From contig SVNW01000002.1 in NCBI GenBank assembly GCA_015066745.1, forward strand, positions 41,333-105,332: a DNA stretch of 64,000 nt. The letters are read 5' to 3'. Of the stretch, positions 24,320 through 33,934 are shown one piece after another (position 1 is the stretch's first letter; each line of letters opens with the position of its first letter). This stretch comes from Ruminococcus sp. (GTDB lineage: Bacteria > Bacillota > Clostridia > Oscillospirales > Ruminococcaceae). Below the pieces are notes generated by a model. It searched no databases, was not told where the DNA came from, and saw only the letters and a program-made list of their open reading frames with translations. Made by a program: the position numbers and the translations under genes.

Positions 24320-25057
24320 ATGTATACAAAAGAGTTGGACGAACAGTTGTTCCATCAGCGTGAAAATAATCAGACTCATTCGGACTATAACGACGAATTT
24401 GCAGTATATGAACTTATCATAAACGGAGAAGTCGAAAAACTAAAATCGTATAAATTTAACCTTGACGCAGAAGATAAAGGTACACTTTCATACGATCCTA
24501 TACGAAATTTGCGTTATCATCTGATAATCGCCATTGCCATTATCTCACGAATGTGTATAGAAAACGGAATGGATAAAGAGATTGCATTTTCAATAAGTGA
24601 CATCTATATCCGTAAGTGTGACATATGCAACACAAAACAGGGCATTATCGACCTTCATCGTGAATCTATACTTGACTTTGCCCAAAGAATGAAAAAAGAA
24701 ACCAAAAAGGGTCTGTACTCAAGGCACGTAGTTGAAGCAAGGGAGTTTATAAACACACACTTAAACGGCAAACTGTCAGTAAATATCATAGCAGAAGAAA
24801 TAAATATATCCCCGAATTATCTGTCGGGGATATTCAAAAGTGAGACAGGCGTTGCCATTTCCGAATATATACGTTCAGCAAAACTTCAGGAAGCCGAAAG
24901 AATGCTGAGATTTACCGATTACAGCGAAGCCGATATATCCGAGTATCTCGCATTTGCGTCATGTAGTCATTTTATAAATACTTTCAGAAAACGTATAGGA
25001 ATGACACCCGGACAATACAGAAAAGCTAATTTCAGAAAGAATTTTAAATCAGAATAA
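24320..25057 (+). CDS. AraC-family transcriptional regulator
   Basis: 245 residues from the ATG at 24320, chosen for GAGGAGC upstream; an in-frame ATG at 24302 gives six more residues. The C-terminal ~100 residues form the AraC DNA-binding domain with two helix-turn-helix motifs (LSVNIIAEEINISPNYLSGI and EADISEYLAFASCSHFIN), ending in FRKRIGMTPGQYRK. The N-terminal ~130 residues are helical and lack a recognisable sugar-binding cupin. The gene is divergent from the SDR gene and is the most likely regulator of it. It ends at a strong terminator. Confidence 0.93.
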   Translation: MYTKELDEQLFHQRENNQTHSDYNDEFAVYELIINGEVEKLKSYKFNLDAEDKGTLSYDPIRNLRYHLIIAIAIISRMCIENGMDKEIAFSISDIYIRKCDICNTKQGIIDLHRESILDFAQRMKKETKKGLYSRHVVEAREFINTHLNGKLSVNIIAEEINISPNYLSGIFKSETGVAISEYIRSAKLQEAERMLRFTDYSEADISEYLAFASCSHFINTFRKRIGMTPGQYRKANFRKNFKSE

Positions 25058-25072
25058 TTTCTCTAAAAACTA

Positions 25073-25108
25073 AAAACGTGATGCATCGCTTAATGTGCAT
25101 CACGTTTT
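25073..25108 (+). terminator. Terminator between the AraC regulator and the converging sensor kinase
   Basis: Perfect 13-bp stem AAAACGTGATGCA/TGCATCACGTTTT with a 10-nt loop, followed by TTTTAATTTTTAAG on the plus strand. The A-rich 5' arm means it could also work on the minus strand. Confidence 0.8.
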
Positions 25109-25150
25109 AATTTTTAAGATATTTAACCCCAAACTAATATATCTTTGGTT

Positions 25151-27433
25151 TTATATCATCTCATAAACGTTGTTTTTCTCATCATTTACTGTCACTGTTT
25201 CTATAACAGGCAGTTTTACCTCTGCTATAAACATATCTCCGTCAAGTTTTATCTCAAATACTCCTCCACACGCTTCGGTAAAGTTCTTTGCGATTGAAAG
25301 TCCCAGTCCGTTGCCTTCGGTTGTTCTCGATTCGTCTGCTCTTGTAAAGCGTTCTGTTATCTCTTTTGGATCAAAGTTCATTTCATATGATGAAATATTT
25401 TTTACTCTGATCACTGCATTTCCTTCTTCATAAGTTACTGTAACATATGTTCTTGTCTTTTCAAGAGAGTATTTCAAAGCATTGTCTATAATATTCTGAA
25501 CTACTCTGTAAATTTTTGCTCCGTCTGCATATACCGGAAGGGTTCCTTCATAAATATTTGTTCTTACTTCTCTTCCCGATTCTTCTATTCTATCCTGCAT
25601 ATCCCCTATTACCTGACCTGTCAGAATAACCGCGTCTATTTTTTCAAAGTTTATATCTGTCTTGCTTGTTGCTTTTGCAAGGTCAAAAACATCTGAAACC
25701 ATAGTTTTAAGACGCTCTGATTTTTCTTCAAGAATAGTTACATAATCTCTTGCCTCAGGCGAAAGTTCCTCCATTGAAAGAAGATTTATATATCCTATTA
25801 TTGAAGTGAGCGGTGTTTTCAGATCATGCGAAACATTTGTAACAAGTTCTATCTTCATTCTTTCCGAAACAAGTTTTGCATCTACAGCACCTTGTATTCC
25901 ATCGGAAATATTATTCAGTTTTTCATGCATACCATAAACAGCCGATTCAATATTCGTTTCTCTTTTTGTATAATCTCCTTTGTTGATTGCTGAGATATGT
26001 TCACTCAGTTTTGTTATATCCTCAAGCTCCTTTATTGTATTTATAATATATGCGGTAAATACAGCTATTGCTATAAACACACCGAACCAAAGCTGATGTG
26101 TCATTCTTGCAACCAAAAATGCAAAAATCATCGAACAGATAACAACAGCTATTCTCAGTATAAACCGTCTTACAAACACATTATCTTTTATTATATTATT
26201 ATCATTTATCTTTTTCTTAATATCTCCGTAAACTTCAGTAAAGCGATTTCCCACAAAAGAAACTGCAAATGATGATTTAAAAAATTGTCTGCATTTGAGT
26301 TTCACTATTATGATATTTATAAATGTTGCAAAGAATATATAATTTAATGCACATATAACTCCGATACATACTCTGTTCATTAGATTGATATCGGAATCAA
26401 CGTACATACGAACCAGTTCTTCAATATCATACACTATATTCGTATGCTCATTTATCAAAAATGATGCCAGTACAAAAGTTGCAATCACACCGATACACGC
26501 TATTTCTGTCCATACTTTGTATATGCCGTTCATCACAACACATCTTGACTTTACGCTGTAACCGCACATGATAAATACATATACGGTAAGCATCGCTGCG
26601 ATTATCACAAACACCAGATATTCAACTGTTCTCTTTGTATAGTTGTTTTCTGCACTTTCCGCCTCTGCAATATATTTCTCATATTTTTCGATCATCTCAG
26701 CACTTGGACATATATAAATCGATATTCCTGCATCTGTAACATAATTTACATCTATTTTTTCAGATGTTTTCTCCTGCCACGGAACAGGAAGGGTGCCGTC
26801 TTTATTTTTATAAATATATGCTCCGAGTTCATCGATATAATACTCAAGCTTTGTCGTATCATAATCATACAATGCGATTGCTTTCTGATTTGCATAAAAA
26901 TAATTCATTCCGCAACTGTTATCATACTGCGTACACTCAAGCCATCTGCCCTTGTTTCCATCATAGTCGAAAACCGGTACATCGCCATACACATTTTCAA
27001 ATTTTCTGCAATATATATTTGAAAATTCATCAGGTTTCTTATCTGTATTGCTTATAACAGTTCCCTGATATGACATATAATATTCATACCCTGCCTTGTT
27101 TGGTACTATTATTTTGCCACGGCTGTCCATAAGCCCTCTTAATTCAAGGCCTTTTCTTACAGATGACATACGTGCATCAGAACATGTGTATTTTCCGTTT
27201 TTATCTGTATTTTTCAGATATACACTTCCTATAAGCCATAAGTCCGTATATAGATCAGCTACTTTTTCAAGATGCTCCCATGAATCGAGATTATCATCTG
27301 AATTATCGGCTTTATTGCTTATCTGGTTATAATCTGCCGTAACGCAGGCTATACCCGAACAGGAAAATGCTATAAGATATGCCGCTGTAAAAAACGCTAT
27401 GATTCTTGTTATCCTGTGTTTTAATATATTCAT
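25151..27433 (-). CDS. Sensor histidine kinase with large extracellular and multi-spanning N-terminal part
   Basis: 760 residues. An N-terminal membrane segment (IIAFFTAAYLIAFSCSGIA) is followed by a ~230-residue extracytoplasmic region. Six or more further membrane segments lie between about 270 and 470 (for example TVEYLVFVIIAAMLTVYVFI and YIFFATFINIIIVKL). The DHp domain has the phosphoacceptor in NVSHDLKTPLTSIIGY. The ATPase domain has NALKYSLEK and GNGLGLSIAK. The response regulator gene lies immediately upstream (5-nt gap). The core resembles VanS-type kinases, but the sensor part is unlike them and its signal is unknown. Confidence 0.92.
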   Translation of the reverse strand: MNILKHRITRIIAFFTAAYLIAFSCSGIACVTADYNQISNKADNSDDNLDSWEHLEKVADLYTDLWLIGSVYLKNTDKNGKYTCSDARMSSVRKGLELRGLMDSRGKIIVPNKAGYEYYMSYQGTVISNTDKKPDEFSNIYCRKFENVYGDVPVFDYDGNKGRWLECTQYDNSCGMNYFYANQKAIALYDYDTTKLEYYIDELGAYIYKNKDGTLPVPWQEKTSEKIDVNYVTDAGISIYICPSAEMIEKYEKYIAEAESAENNYTKRTVEYLVFVIIAAMLTVYVFIMCGYSVKSRCVVMNGIYKVWTEIACIGVIATFVLASFLINEHTNIVYDIEELVRMYVDSDINLMNRVCIGVICALNYIFFATFINIIIVKLKCRQFFKSSFAVSFVGNRFTEVYGDIKKKINDNNIIKDNVFVRRFILRIAVVICSMIFAFLVARMTHQLWFGVFIAIAVFTAYIINTIKELEDITKLSEHISAINKGDYTKRETNIESAVYGMHEKLNNISDGIQGAVDAKLVSERMKIELVTNVSHDLKTPLTSIIGYINLLSMEELSPEARDYVTILEEKSERLKTMVSDVFDLAKATSKTDINFEKIDAVILTGQVIGDMQDRIEESGREVRTNIYEGTLPVYADGAKIYRVVQNIIDNALKYSLEKTRTYVTVTYEEGNAVIRVKNISSYEMNFDPKEITERFTRADESRTTEGNGLGLSIAKNFTEACGGVFEIKLDGDMFIAEVKLPVIETVTVNDEKNNVYEMI

Positions 27434-27438
27434 TTATC

Positions 27439-28158
27439 TCATTTCTCCAACTTTTCGAATTTATAACCTATTCCCCACACTACTTTCAGATAACGTGGGT
27501 CTCCCGGGTTTATCTCTATTTTTTCCCTGATATGTCGTATATGTACCATGACAGTATTTTCAACTGAATATGAATCTTCATTCCATACCCTTGAATATAT
27601 TTCTTCTGCAGAAAAAACACGTCCTGCATTTTCCATAAGCAATTGTGTTATTTTATATTCTGTAGCTGTAAGCTTTATTGCCCGTCCGTCCGAATAAAGC
27701 TGTTTGGAATCCCTGTCAAGAACCAGTCCGCCTATTTTTATACTGTTATCATTCAATTTTACACTGTCTGCCGCTCCGAGACTGAGGTAGCGTCTAAGAT
27801 TTGATCTTACTCTCGCAACAAGCTCCATCGGATTGTATGGCTTTGTTATATAGTCATCAGCACCCATTGACAATCCGAGTATTTTATCACTGTCTTCTGA
27901 CTTGGCAGAAAGGACTATTATAGGAATATTTTTCATAGTACGTATTTTCATCATGGCCGACAACCCATCCAGTTTTGGCATCATAACATCAATAAGTATA
28001 AGCTGTATTTCTTTTTGCATAAGACACTCTATCGCTTCAAGACCGTTATATGCTTTATAGATTTCAAAGCCTTCCTTCTCTAACAGTTTTCCTATAGCAT
28101 TTACTATATCGTGGTCATCATCAACAACCAGTACAGATGCACTTTCATAAGTATTCAT
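27439..28158 (-). CDS. OmpR-family response regulator (VanR-like)
   Basis: 239 residues. The receiver domain has VVDDDHD, the phospho-acceptor in LILIDVMMPKLDG, and Lys in YITKPYNPMELVARV. The C-terminal winged helix has ITQLLMENAGRVFSAEEIY and VMVHIRHIREKIE. It is first in a two-gene operon with the sensor kinase. The 198-nt upstream region contains a TATAAT at 28240-28245 (minus), but the -35 is poor or has 19-nt spacing. Confidence 0.95.
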   Translation of the reverse strand: MNTYESASVLVVDDDHDIVNAIGKLLEKEGFEIYKAYNGLEAIECLMQKEIQLILIDVMMPKLDGLSAMMKIRTMKNIPIIVLSAKSEDSDKILGLSMGADDYITKPYNPMELVARVRSNLRRYLSLGAADSVKLNDNSIKIGGLVLDRDSKQLYSDGRAIKLTATEYKITQLLMENAGRVFSAEEIYSRVWNEDSYSVENTVMVHIRHIREKIEINPGDPRYLKVVWGIGYKFEKLEK

Positions 28159-28314
28159 TTCTCACAATTTCCTTTCATTTTTTATCCGAATCCTGATTTG
28201 TACTCCATCTTTAATGCCTCCTTTTCTTTGACAATATTTATTATAATATGCATATCTTATTTTGAGGCAATAAATTTCTTAATTATTTCTTAATTTTTTC
28301 ACACACACAAATTA

Positions 28315-28350
28315 AGCATTCTGACCATTTTTCTTAACAGTCAGAATGCT
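28315..28350 (-). terminator. Hairpin terminator after the lipoprotein gene
   Basis: Perfect 11-bp stem AGCATTCTGAC/GTCAGAATGCT with a 14-nt loop, starting 6 nt after the stop at 28357. The T tract on the minus strand is short (TTAATTTG), so efficiency may be moderate. Confidence 0.55.
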
Positions 28351-28356
28351 GCTTTA

Positions 28357-29010
28357 TCAGTAAGGCATAGAAAACTTACCTATTTTAAAGACATTTGCAT
28401 TATAAACGAGTGAAAACGGTAACTCTACATTTTTCTCCGTTCCGTCTGCCTTTTTATATCTTGCTACGGCTTTGAAGGTTATCTCATCATCAGAACGCTC
28501 TGATACTTCGGAAATAACGGTATCAAGATATGTTTCATTAAAGTCATATTTCTGAGGAATCACCCAGATATTATCACCGTCCTGAAAATAGCACGAAAAC
28601 ATATCATTATAAAAAGCAACATATTTGGAGCTGAAATACGAAAGCCATTCATTCATAACATCATCAATGGACGCAACCATAGAATCCGTTACAAGATATG
28701 CAGTTTCGCCACCCCTGTCGATAGTTTTGTTTTTATCCGTAATATACGCTGTTCCGGACAAATACCTTTCTGTCATACGACAGGCTGTATTATACTTTTC
28801 TCTCGCCATAGCAAGCAACTGCTCATCTGTGAATGTATCTATTTCATTCTGATTTTCTTCATAAAAAATATCTGAGGTCTGTGTTTGCGGAGTTTCTCCT
28901 GTATGGCTTTCTGATACCGGTGCTTCTATCTCAGACTTGAAGTTAAAATCACAACTGCTAAAAAAGCATATAAGTGTCAATGCTGAAAATAAAATTATAA
29001 CTCTTTTCAT
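28357..29010 (-). CDS. Putative lipoprotein of unknown function
   Basis: 217 residues. The signal peptide has lipobox CFFSSCDF, so lipidation at the Cys near residue 20 is likely. A Ser/Thr/Glu-rich spacer follows, then a helical segment (QLLAMAREKYNTAC) and a beta-rich domain resembling NTF2-like folds in size. No catalytic motif is seen. It has its own promoter and terminator, so it is a single-gene unit between the two-component system and the exonuclease gene. Confidence 0.8.
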   Translation of the reverse strand: MKRVIILFSALTLICFFSSCDFNFKSEIEAPVSESHTGETPQTQTSDIFYEENQNEIDTFTDEQLLAMAREKYNTACRMTERYLSGTAYITDKNKTIDRGGETAYLVTDSMVASIDDVMNEWLSYFSSKYVAFYNDMFSCYFQDGDNIWVIPQKYDFNETYLDTVISEVSERSDDEITFKAVARYKKADGTEKNVELPFSLVYNANVFKIGKFSMPY

Positions 29011-29075
29011 AGTACCCTCTTTTCCTTTTAGTCTCCGTTTCGTTTCTGTATGTATCTTTTTTTGGATATAACTAC

Positions 29076-29104
29076 ATTATACATGAATTTATCTGATATT
29101 TCAA
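29076..29104 (-). promoter_or_regulatory. Promoter of the lipoprotein gene at 28357
   Basis: Minus strand: -35 TTGAAA (29099-29104), 17-nt spacer, -10 TATAAT (29076-29081), about 60 nt before the start codon. Confidence 0.7.
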
Positions 29105-29111
29105 CCTGTTT

Positions 29112-29684
29112 TTATTTTATCAGTGCAATATCATACTTTTCGATTTTATGCCCAAGCAATTTCATTATTTTCAATTCATCAACTGCGTCACACAAAGCAT
29201 TATGTACTTCTCTGTAATCCTGTGAACCCAAAAGCATATTCATGACAGGTTCTACACCAAAACCGCTTTTGAGCCTTCCTGTTTTACAGCACTGAACATC
29301 TTCGGGTATGGCTTTGTTATACTGCTTATATGCCGCAAGTCGCATTATATCAAACCACTTATAATTTTTTAATTCTTTCATATGCTTGCAGTCAAAACTT
29401 GCATTGTACGCAAACAGTGAATCGATATCATATGATTCGAGAGTAGCTATAAGATCACTCATTACATTTTTTCTTTTTTCTTTTAAACTTACCTTTACAT
29501 TTTTCAAATCCAGAACTGAAGAATACATACCGCCTGAATTACAAGCAGGGGTAATGATATAATATTTTTTATCAACCGCTTTGAATGTCGCCGTTTCCGC
29601 TATAACTACACCGATCGACATTACGTCGTCTGACCAGTTTGTTTCAGTATCAATTACTGCAAAATATTTTTGAAAGTTATTCAT
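29112..29684 (-). CDS. DEDD-type 3'-5' exonuclease family protein
   Basis: 190 residues. It opens with FAVIDTETN, the Asp-Glu pair of exonuclease motif I. Motif II is FAYNASFDCKHM, and motif III is near REVHNALCDAVDELK, with the His and Asp of the DEDDh subtype. It is the length of a free DnaQ-like domain. It may act in repair or RNA maturation. The gene stands alone, and the terminator of the upstream lipoprotein gene lies between the two. Confidence 0.85.
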   Translation of the reverse strand: MNNFQKYFAVIDTETNWSDDVMSIGVVIAETATFKAVDKKYYIITPACNSGGMYSSVLDLKNVKVSLKEKRKNVMSDLIATLESYDIDSLFAYNASFDCKHMKELKNYKWFDIMRLAAYKQYNKAIPEDVQCCKTGRLKSGFGVEPVMNMLLGSQDYREVHNALCDAVDELKIMKLLGHKIEKYDIALIK

Positions 29685-29721
29685 TATTTACGCCTCCTGT
29701 TTTTTATACAATAAAACAAAA

Positions 29722-29750
29722 GCACTACTGACAAGGGATATCAATAGTGC
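29722..29750 (-). terminator. Terminator of the acidic lipoprotein gene
   Basis: Minus strand: stem GCACTATTGA/TCAGTAGTGC (one G-T pair), followed by TTTTGTTTTATTG. Confidence 0.75.
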
Positions 29751-29788
29751 CATTTGCTATTTAAATGAATATTTTAAGAAAATTAAAA

Positions 29789-30661
29789 TTATTCAGCAAC
29801 TGATTCTTCGCTTTCAGCTTCTGTTGTTGCTTCAGCTTCTTCTGTTTCTGCGCCTTCTTCGCCTTCACCGGCAACCATATCGCCCATACCCATAGCTGCC
29901 ATCATAAGATTTCCGAATTCTTCCTGATCTACAGCTCTGGAATCAGGTGAAATTTCGAGAAGTGATGCATCAAAGTCTCCTGAATATTCAGAAACACCCA
30001 TTACCATACCTTCAGCTTCCATAGCAACCAATTCATTTGAATCGTCCATTATAAAGCTGATAAGTGTATCTGAAACTGATTCATAGTACTTGTCAAATCT
30101 GCATGTAGAACCGTTGTATTCTGTTTCACCGCTCTCATAATAACCGAGTTCAGCAAACATATCCATAGTTTCAGTTGATGAATCAATACCTGCTTCTTCA
30201 AGCGGAACTTCGCAGTGAGCATCTTCGAGGAGCATATATGACTTTCCGTCTGTGATAAGTACGTCATAGCCCATTCCCATTGATGAAATGCTCTGACGGC
30301 ACTTCTCGTTATCAAAGTATATAGTCTGTTCCATTCCGAAATCAGTCATAGAAAGTGTAAGCATATATTTACCGCTTGTAAATATCTTTACAATTTCTTC
30401 ACTGTCAAGACCTGCAAAATCATATACAAGCTTTGACTTGTCTATCTCAGTTGTTTCTTCTTCCTCTTCTACAACTTCTTCCTTTTCTTCTTCTGCTTCA
30501 GTTTCCTCAGCCTCTTCTGTTGTTGCTTCAGTTTCTGCAGATGATGTTGTTTCTTCTGTTTTACCTGCTGTAGATGATTCTTCTGTTTCACCGCATGAAG
30601 CCATAACGAAAACCATTGAAAGCGATAATAAACCTGCTAATAACTTTTTAATCTTATTCAT
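29789..30661 (-). CDS. Acidic, low-complexity lipoprotein
   Basis: 290 residues. The signal peptide has lipobox VMASCGE. Residues ~25-75 are almost entirely Glu, Thr and Ala, and a second Glu/Ala/Thr stretch forms the C-terminus. The folded middle (about 78-250) is beta-rich with several Met (SSMGMGYDVLITDGKSYMLL). It resembles LolA/DUF-type lipoproteins of Clostridia in layout only, so no function is given. The acidic tails may reach through the cell wall. The gene has its own promoter region and terminator. Confidence 0.8.
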   Translation of the reverse strand: MNKIKKLLAGLLSLSMVFVMASCGETEESSTAGKTEETTSSAETEATTEEAEETEAEEEKEEVVEEEEETTEIDKSKLVYDFAGLDSEEIVKIFTSGKYMLTLSMTDFGMEQTIYFDNEKCRQSISSMGMGYDVLITDGKSYMLLEDAHCEVPLEEAGIDSSTETMDMFAELGYYESGETEYNGSTCRFDKYYESVSDTLISFIMDDSNELVAMEAEGMVMGVSEYSGDFDASLLEISPDSRAVDQEEFGNLMMAAMGMGDMVAGEGEEGAETEEAEATTEAESEESVAE

Positions 30662-30761
30662 CTTGATTGTTACCTCCGAATGACGCTTTTATTTTAAATA
30701 AAAGCCGGTCAATTAATTAAATAAATTATACTGTCCCATTTTTCACAATGCGACAGTTATA

Positions 30762-30790
30762 ATTATATCACACATATTTTTTGATTACAA
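30762..30790 (-). promoter_or_regulatory. Probable promoter of the acidic lipoprotein gene
   Basis: Minus strand: -35 TTGTAA (30785-30790), 17-nt spacer, -10 TATAAT (30762-30767). A second TATAAT at 30725-30730 lacks a -35 at proper spacing. Confidence 0.5.
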
Positions 30791-30889
30791 TACAATACCA
30801 TTAATTTTAAATAATTTGTAATATTGATTATTATATCTGTCTTATTTATTATATCAACACTCAAGAATATAGTACAAATCGCACAAATA

Positions 30890-32692
30890 TCAATTCATTA
30901 ATTCATCAAGTTCATCAATTAATTCGTTAAATATTTCCAGCGCATCGTTGATCGGCTTCGGTGTTGACATATCTACTCCGGCTGTTTTCAGAAGTTCAAT
31001 AGGTGACGCACTGCAACCACCACTTAAAAATTCGATATATTTATCTACTGCCGGTTTGCCCTCTTTCAGAATTTTTCTCGAAAGAGCTATAGCTGCCGAA
31101 TATCCTGTTGCATACTGATAAACGTAATAATCATAGTAGAAATGCGGTATACGTGCCCATTCAAGTTTTATATCATCATCAACCACTATATCATCACCAA
31201 AGTAAAGTTTGTTTAAATCATAATACATCTTTGAGATATTATCCGCTGTGATGCCTTCGCCGTTTTCAGTCATTTCATTTATTTTAAGTTCAAACTCGGC
31301 AAACATGGTCTGTCTGTAGAGTGTTGTACGGAACTGTTCGAGGAAGTAGTTTATGAGGTATGCTTTCTGAAGTTTGTCATCTGTATTTTTAAGGAGATAT
31401 TCCATAAGAAGTGCTTCATTACAGGTAGAAGCAACTTCTGCAACAAATATTACATAATCAGAATATATAACAGGCTGTATTTTGTTTGAGTAATATGAAT
31501 GGATAGCATGCCCCATTTCATGTGCAAGAGTAAATTCGCAGTTAAGGGTATTTTTATGATTTAAGAGAACAAAAGGGTGAACTCTTGCGCCTGCCGAATA
31601 TGCTCCGCTGGTTTTTCCGACATTTTCGTAAACATCTATCCATCTGTTATCAAAACCTGTTTTCAGTATACCAAGATATTCTTCGCCCATTGGTTTTAAT
31701 GATTCGTACACATTTTTCTTTGCCTGCTCAAAATCTATTTCTATATCGCAGTTTTCAACTATAGGTGTATACAGATCGTACATATGAAGCTCGTCAAGTT
31801 TCATTAATTTTTTGCGGAGTCTGACATACTTATACATATACTCCATGTTGTTGTGAACAGCATCTATAAGATTGTGATAAACCGATACAGGAACATCTGT
31901 TCTGTCAAGTGATGCGTGGAGTGTTGAATCGTACTTTCTCGCTCTTGCATTGAAAACAAGCTGTTTGCTCTGTGCTGACAGCATAGCCGCAATTGTATTT
32001 TTATATTTTCCGTATGTTGAATACATTGATTTAAAAGCAGATTCTCTTAGCACTCTGTCACTGCTCTGAACAAGAGGTATATACGTACCGTGTGTTACCT
32101 GATGCTTATTTCCCTGTGAATCTGTTGCATCATCAAATTTCATTTCTGCATCGCTGAAAACCGAATAAATATTGTCAGGTGCTTCCTGCATCTGTCCTGC
32201 AAGAGCCATTATGCGTTCTTCCGCTTCGGATAATGTGTGTTCCTGTCTTTTAAAAAGTCTGTCAATATACAGCTTGTATACAGAAAGCTCTTCTTTTTCC
32301 TTATAAAATTTTTCAAGTGTTTCTTTTGAAATCGCAAGTATTTCCGGAACTTCAAATGAAGATGCATCTGATATATCAGAAATAAGTGATGAAAGTCTTC
32401 CTGACATTTCAAGGTATACAGGATTTGCAGTATCTTCATCATGTCTTCTGTGCGCATAGTTTACAAGCGAGTCAAATTTTACTGATATCTCGTCATTCAT
32501 AGTAAAATATGAGTACAATGTTTCTGCCGACTCACCTAATTTTCCTTTATACGCCTTTATTTTATCAATACAGCTCTTTACAAAATCATAATCGGCATTC
32601 CATGCATTATCATCAGCATAAATGTCATGTATTGCCCATTTGTACTGTTCTTCTATCTCATGACGTTCTTTTATTTTTTCTGTTTCATTCAT
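30890..32692 (-). CDS. pepF: Oligoendopeptidase F (M3 metallopeptidase)
   Basis: 600 residues, the usual PepF length. The zinc motif HEMGH is in FTLAHEMGHAIHSYYSN (residues ~391-395), with the third ligand Glu in FVAEVASTCNEALLM. The conserved C-terminal segment FYYDYYVYQYATGYSAA contributes substrate-binding Tyr and His residues. It is a cytoplasmic enzyme that cleaves short peptides. It is a single-gene unit with its own promoter. Confidence 0.96.
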   Translation of the reverse strand: MNETEKIKERHEIEEQYKWAIHDIYADDNAWNADYDFVKSCIDKIKAYKGKLGESAETLYSYFTMNDEISVKFDSLVNYAHRRHDEDTANPVYLEMSGRLSSLISDISDASSFEVPEILAISKETLEKFYKEKEELSVYKLYIDRLFKRQEHTLSEAEERIMALAGQMQEAPDNIYSVFSDAEMKFDDATDSQGNKHQVTHGTYIPLVQSSDRVLRESAFKSMYSTYGKYKNTIAAMLSAQSKQLVFNARARKYDSTLHASLDRTDVPVSVYHNLIDAVHNNMEYMYKYVRLRKKLMKLDELHMYDLYTPIVENCDIEIDFEQAKKNVYESLKPMGEEYLGILKTGFDNRWIDVYENVGKTSGAYSAGARVHPFVLLNHKNTLNCEFTLAHEMGHAIHSYYSNKIQPVIYSDYVIFVAEVASTCNEALLMEYLLKNTDDKLQKAYLINYFLEQFRTTLYRQTMFAEFELKINEMTENGEGITADNISKMYYDLNKLYFGDDIVVDDDIKLEWARIPHFYYDYYVYQYATGYSAAIALSRKILKEGKPAVDKYIEFLSGGCSASPIELLKTAGVDMSTPKPINDALEIFNELIDELDELMN

Positions 32693-32728
32693 AAATACTT
32701 TCTCCTCTTTTTCAAAAACTATAGATTT

Positions 32729-32757
32729 ATTATACCTTTTTTAAGGGTAAATAACAA
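32729..32757 (-). promoter_or_regulatory. Promoter of pepF
   Basis: Minus strand: -35 TTGTTA (32752-32757), 17-nt spacer, -10 TATAAT (32729-32734), about 35 nt upstream of the start. The 332-nt gap 32693-33024 holds this promoter and the divergent one at 32930. I see no gene in it. Confidence 0.65.
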
Positions 32758-32929
32758 GTGTGAAATATCAAATTTTATTGTAAAATTATAGAATATATTA
32801 ATATGAATTCCATATCCTGAATGACCACTCATACGCCTGAGGATCTGCTTTAAATAATTTTTTGCAAAATTTCTCTTTATTAATTTTTTATTAAAATTTG
32901 TAAAAACCATAGATTAATATGTGAAAACA

Positions 32930-32938
32930 TGATATAAT
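32930..32938 (+). promoter_or_regulatory. Extended -10 promoter of the PHP-phosphatase gene
   Basis: Plus strand: TGATATAAT, an extended -10 (TGn plus perfect TATAAT). The -35 position (TAGATT) is weak, which the extended -10 can compensate. It lies about 85 nt upstream of the start at 33025. Confidence 0.5.
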
Positions 32939-33024
32939 TATGAATAAAGGGTGAACTTGCATTGAATCATAAGATGCATCATATCCCATAATCAATATTT
33001 ATCAGTTATTAAGGAAGTAACCAA

Positions 33025-33858
33025 ATGATAGACTGTCATACACACACATCAATTTCTCCCGATGGTTATGATTTTGCAGAGATGTCAGCGCAAAAAGCAA
33101 CTGAACTCAATCTCACGGCAATCGCTGTTACAGAACACTGTGAATCAAACAGACTGTACGGTCCTGAGAAATGTGATATCCAATACAATGAAGAACACTT
33201 TTTCTATAACTATGATATTTTTCAAAGATCAATGAATGAAAATATTATGGTAAAAGAAAAATATAAAAACAAAATAATTTTTATAAACGGCATTGAACTC
33301 GGACAGGCGACTCACGACTTTGAAGCGGCCGAAAAAATCGTATCTGACGATAGACTTGATTTTACAATAGGCTCGATGCATGAACTTAAAGGGAAAGAAG
33401 ATTTCGCCTTTTTAGACTACAGCAAAGAAAATGTCGGGGAGCTTTTATCCGAATACTTCAATGAACTTCATGCACTATGCAAATGGGGAAAATTTGACAC
33501 ACTCGGTCATCTTACGTATCCTCTTCGCTATATTGCAGGAGAAGCGGGTATAAACGTTGATGTGTCAGCATATGACGATATCATAAAGGAATGTTTCCGT
33601 ATCATTGCGTCAAATGATAAAGGTATAGAAATAAATACATCTGGTTTAAGACAGCCCTACGGCAAAACTTTTCCTGACTTAAAATATATCAGACTTTTCA
33701 AAGAATGCGGTGGTAAAATAATAACTATAGGTTCTGACGCACACCGTACTCAGGATATCGGAAAAGGCATAAGCGACGCTGTATCACTTGCTTCACAGGC
33801 AGGTTTTGAAAAAATATACTACTTTGAAAAACATATTCCGTTTGGAATAAAAATCTGA
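33025..33858 (+). CDS. PHP-domain phosphatase (histidinol-phosphatase family)
   Basis: 277 residues. The metal-binding PHP motifs are present: MIDCHTHTSISPDG (HxH), AVTEHCES (motif II), INGIELG, DFTIGSMHEL, and TIGSDAHR near the end. The size and motif order fit the HisK-type histidinol-phosphate phosphatase family, although other phosphoesters are possible because no his genes are nearby. RBS AAGGAAG lies upstream. It may be an isolated unit. The next gene starts 76 nt downstream after a weak inverted repeat. Confidence 0.88.
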   Translation: MIDCHTHTSISPDGYDFAEMSAQKATELNLTAIAVTEHCESNRLYGPEKCDIQYNEEHFFYNYDIFQRSMNENIMVKEKYKNKIIFINGIELGQATHDFEAAEKIVSDDRLDFTIGSMHELKGKEDFAFLDYSKENVGELLSEYFNELHALCKWGKFDTLGHLTYPLRYIAGEAGINVDVSAYDDIIKECFRIIASNDKGIEINTSGLRQPYGKTFPDLKYIRLFKECGGKIITIGSDAHRTQDIGKGISDAVSLASQAGFEKIYYFEKHIPFGIKI

Positions 33859-33934
33859 TTAAATCCGGAATATCATTCCGATTTATAAATAAATACAAGC
33901 AAAATTTATTCTGCGTAGAAAGGGAGTTAAAAAT

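Noticed and set aside
32719..32910. 63-codon minus-strand ORF in the pepF to PHP-phosphatase gap
   Set aside because: It covers the pepF promoter and is AT-rich with no RBS or similarity.
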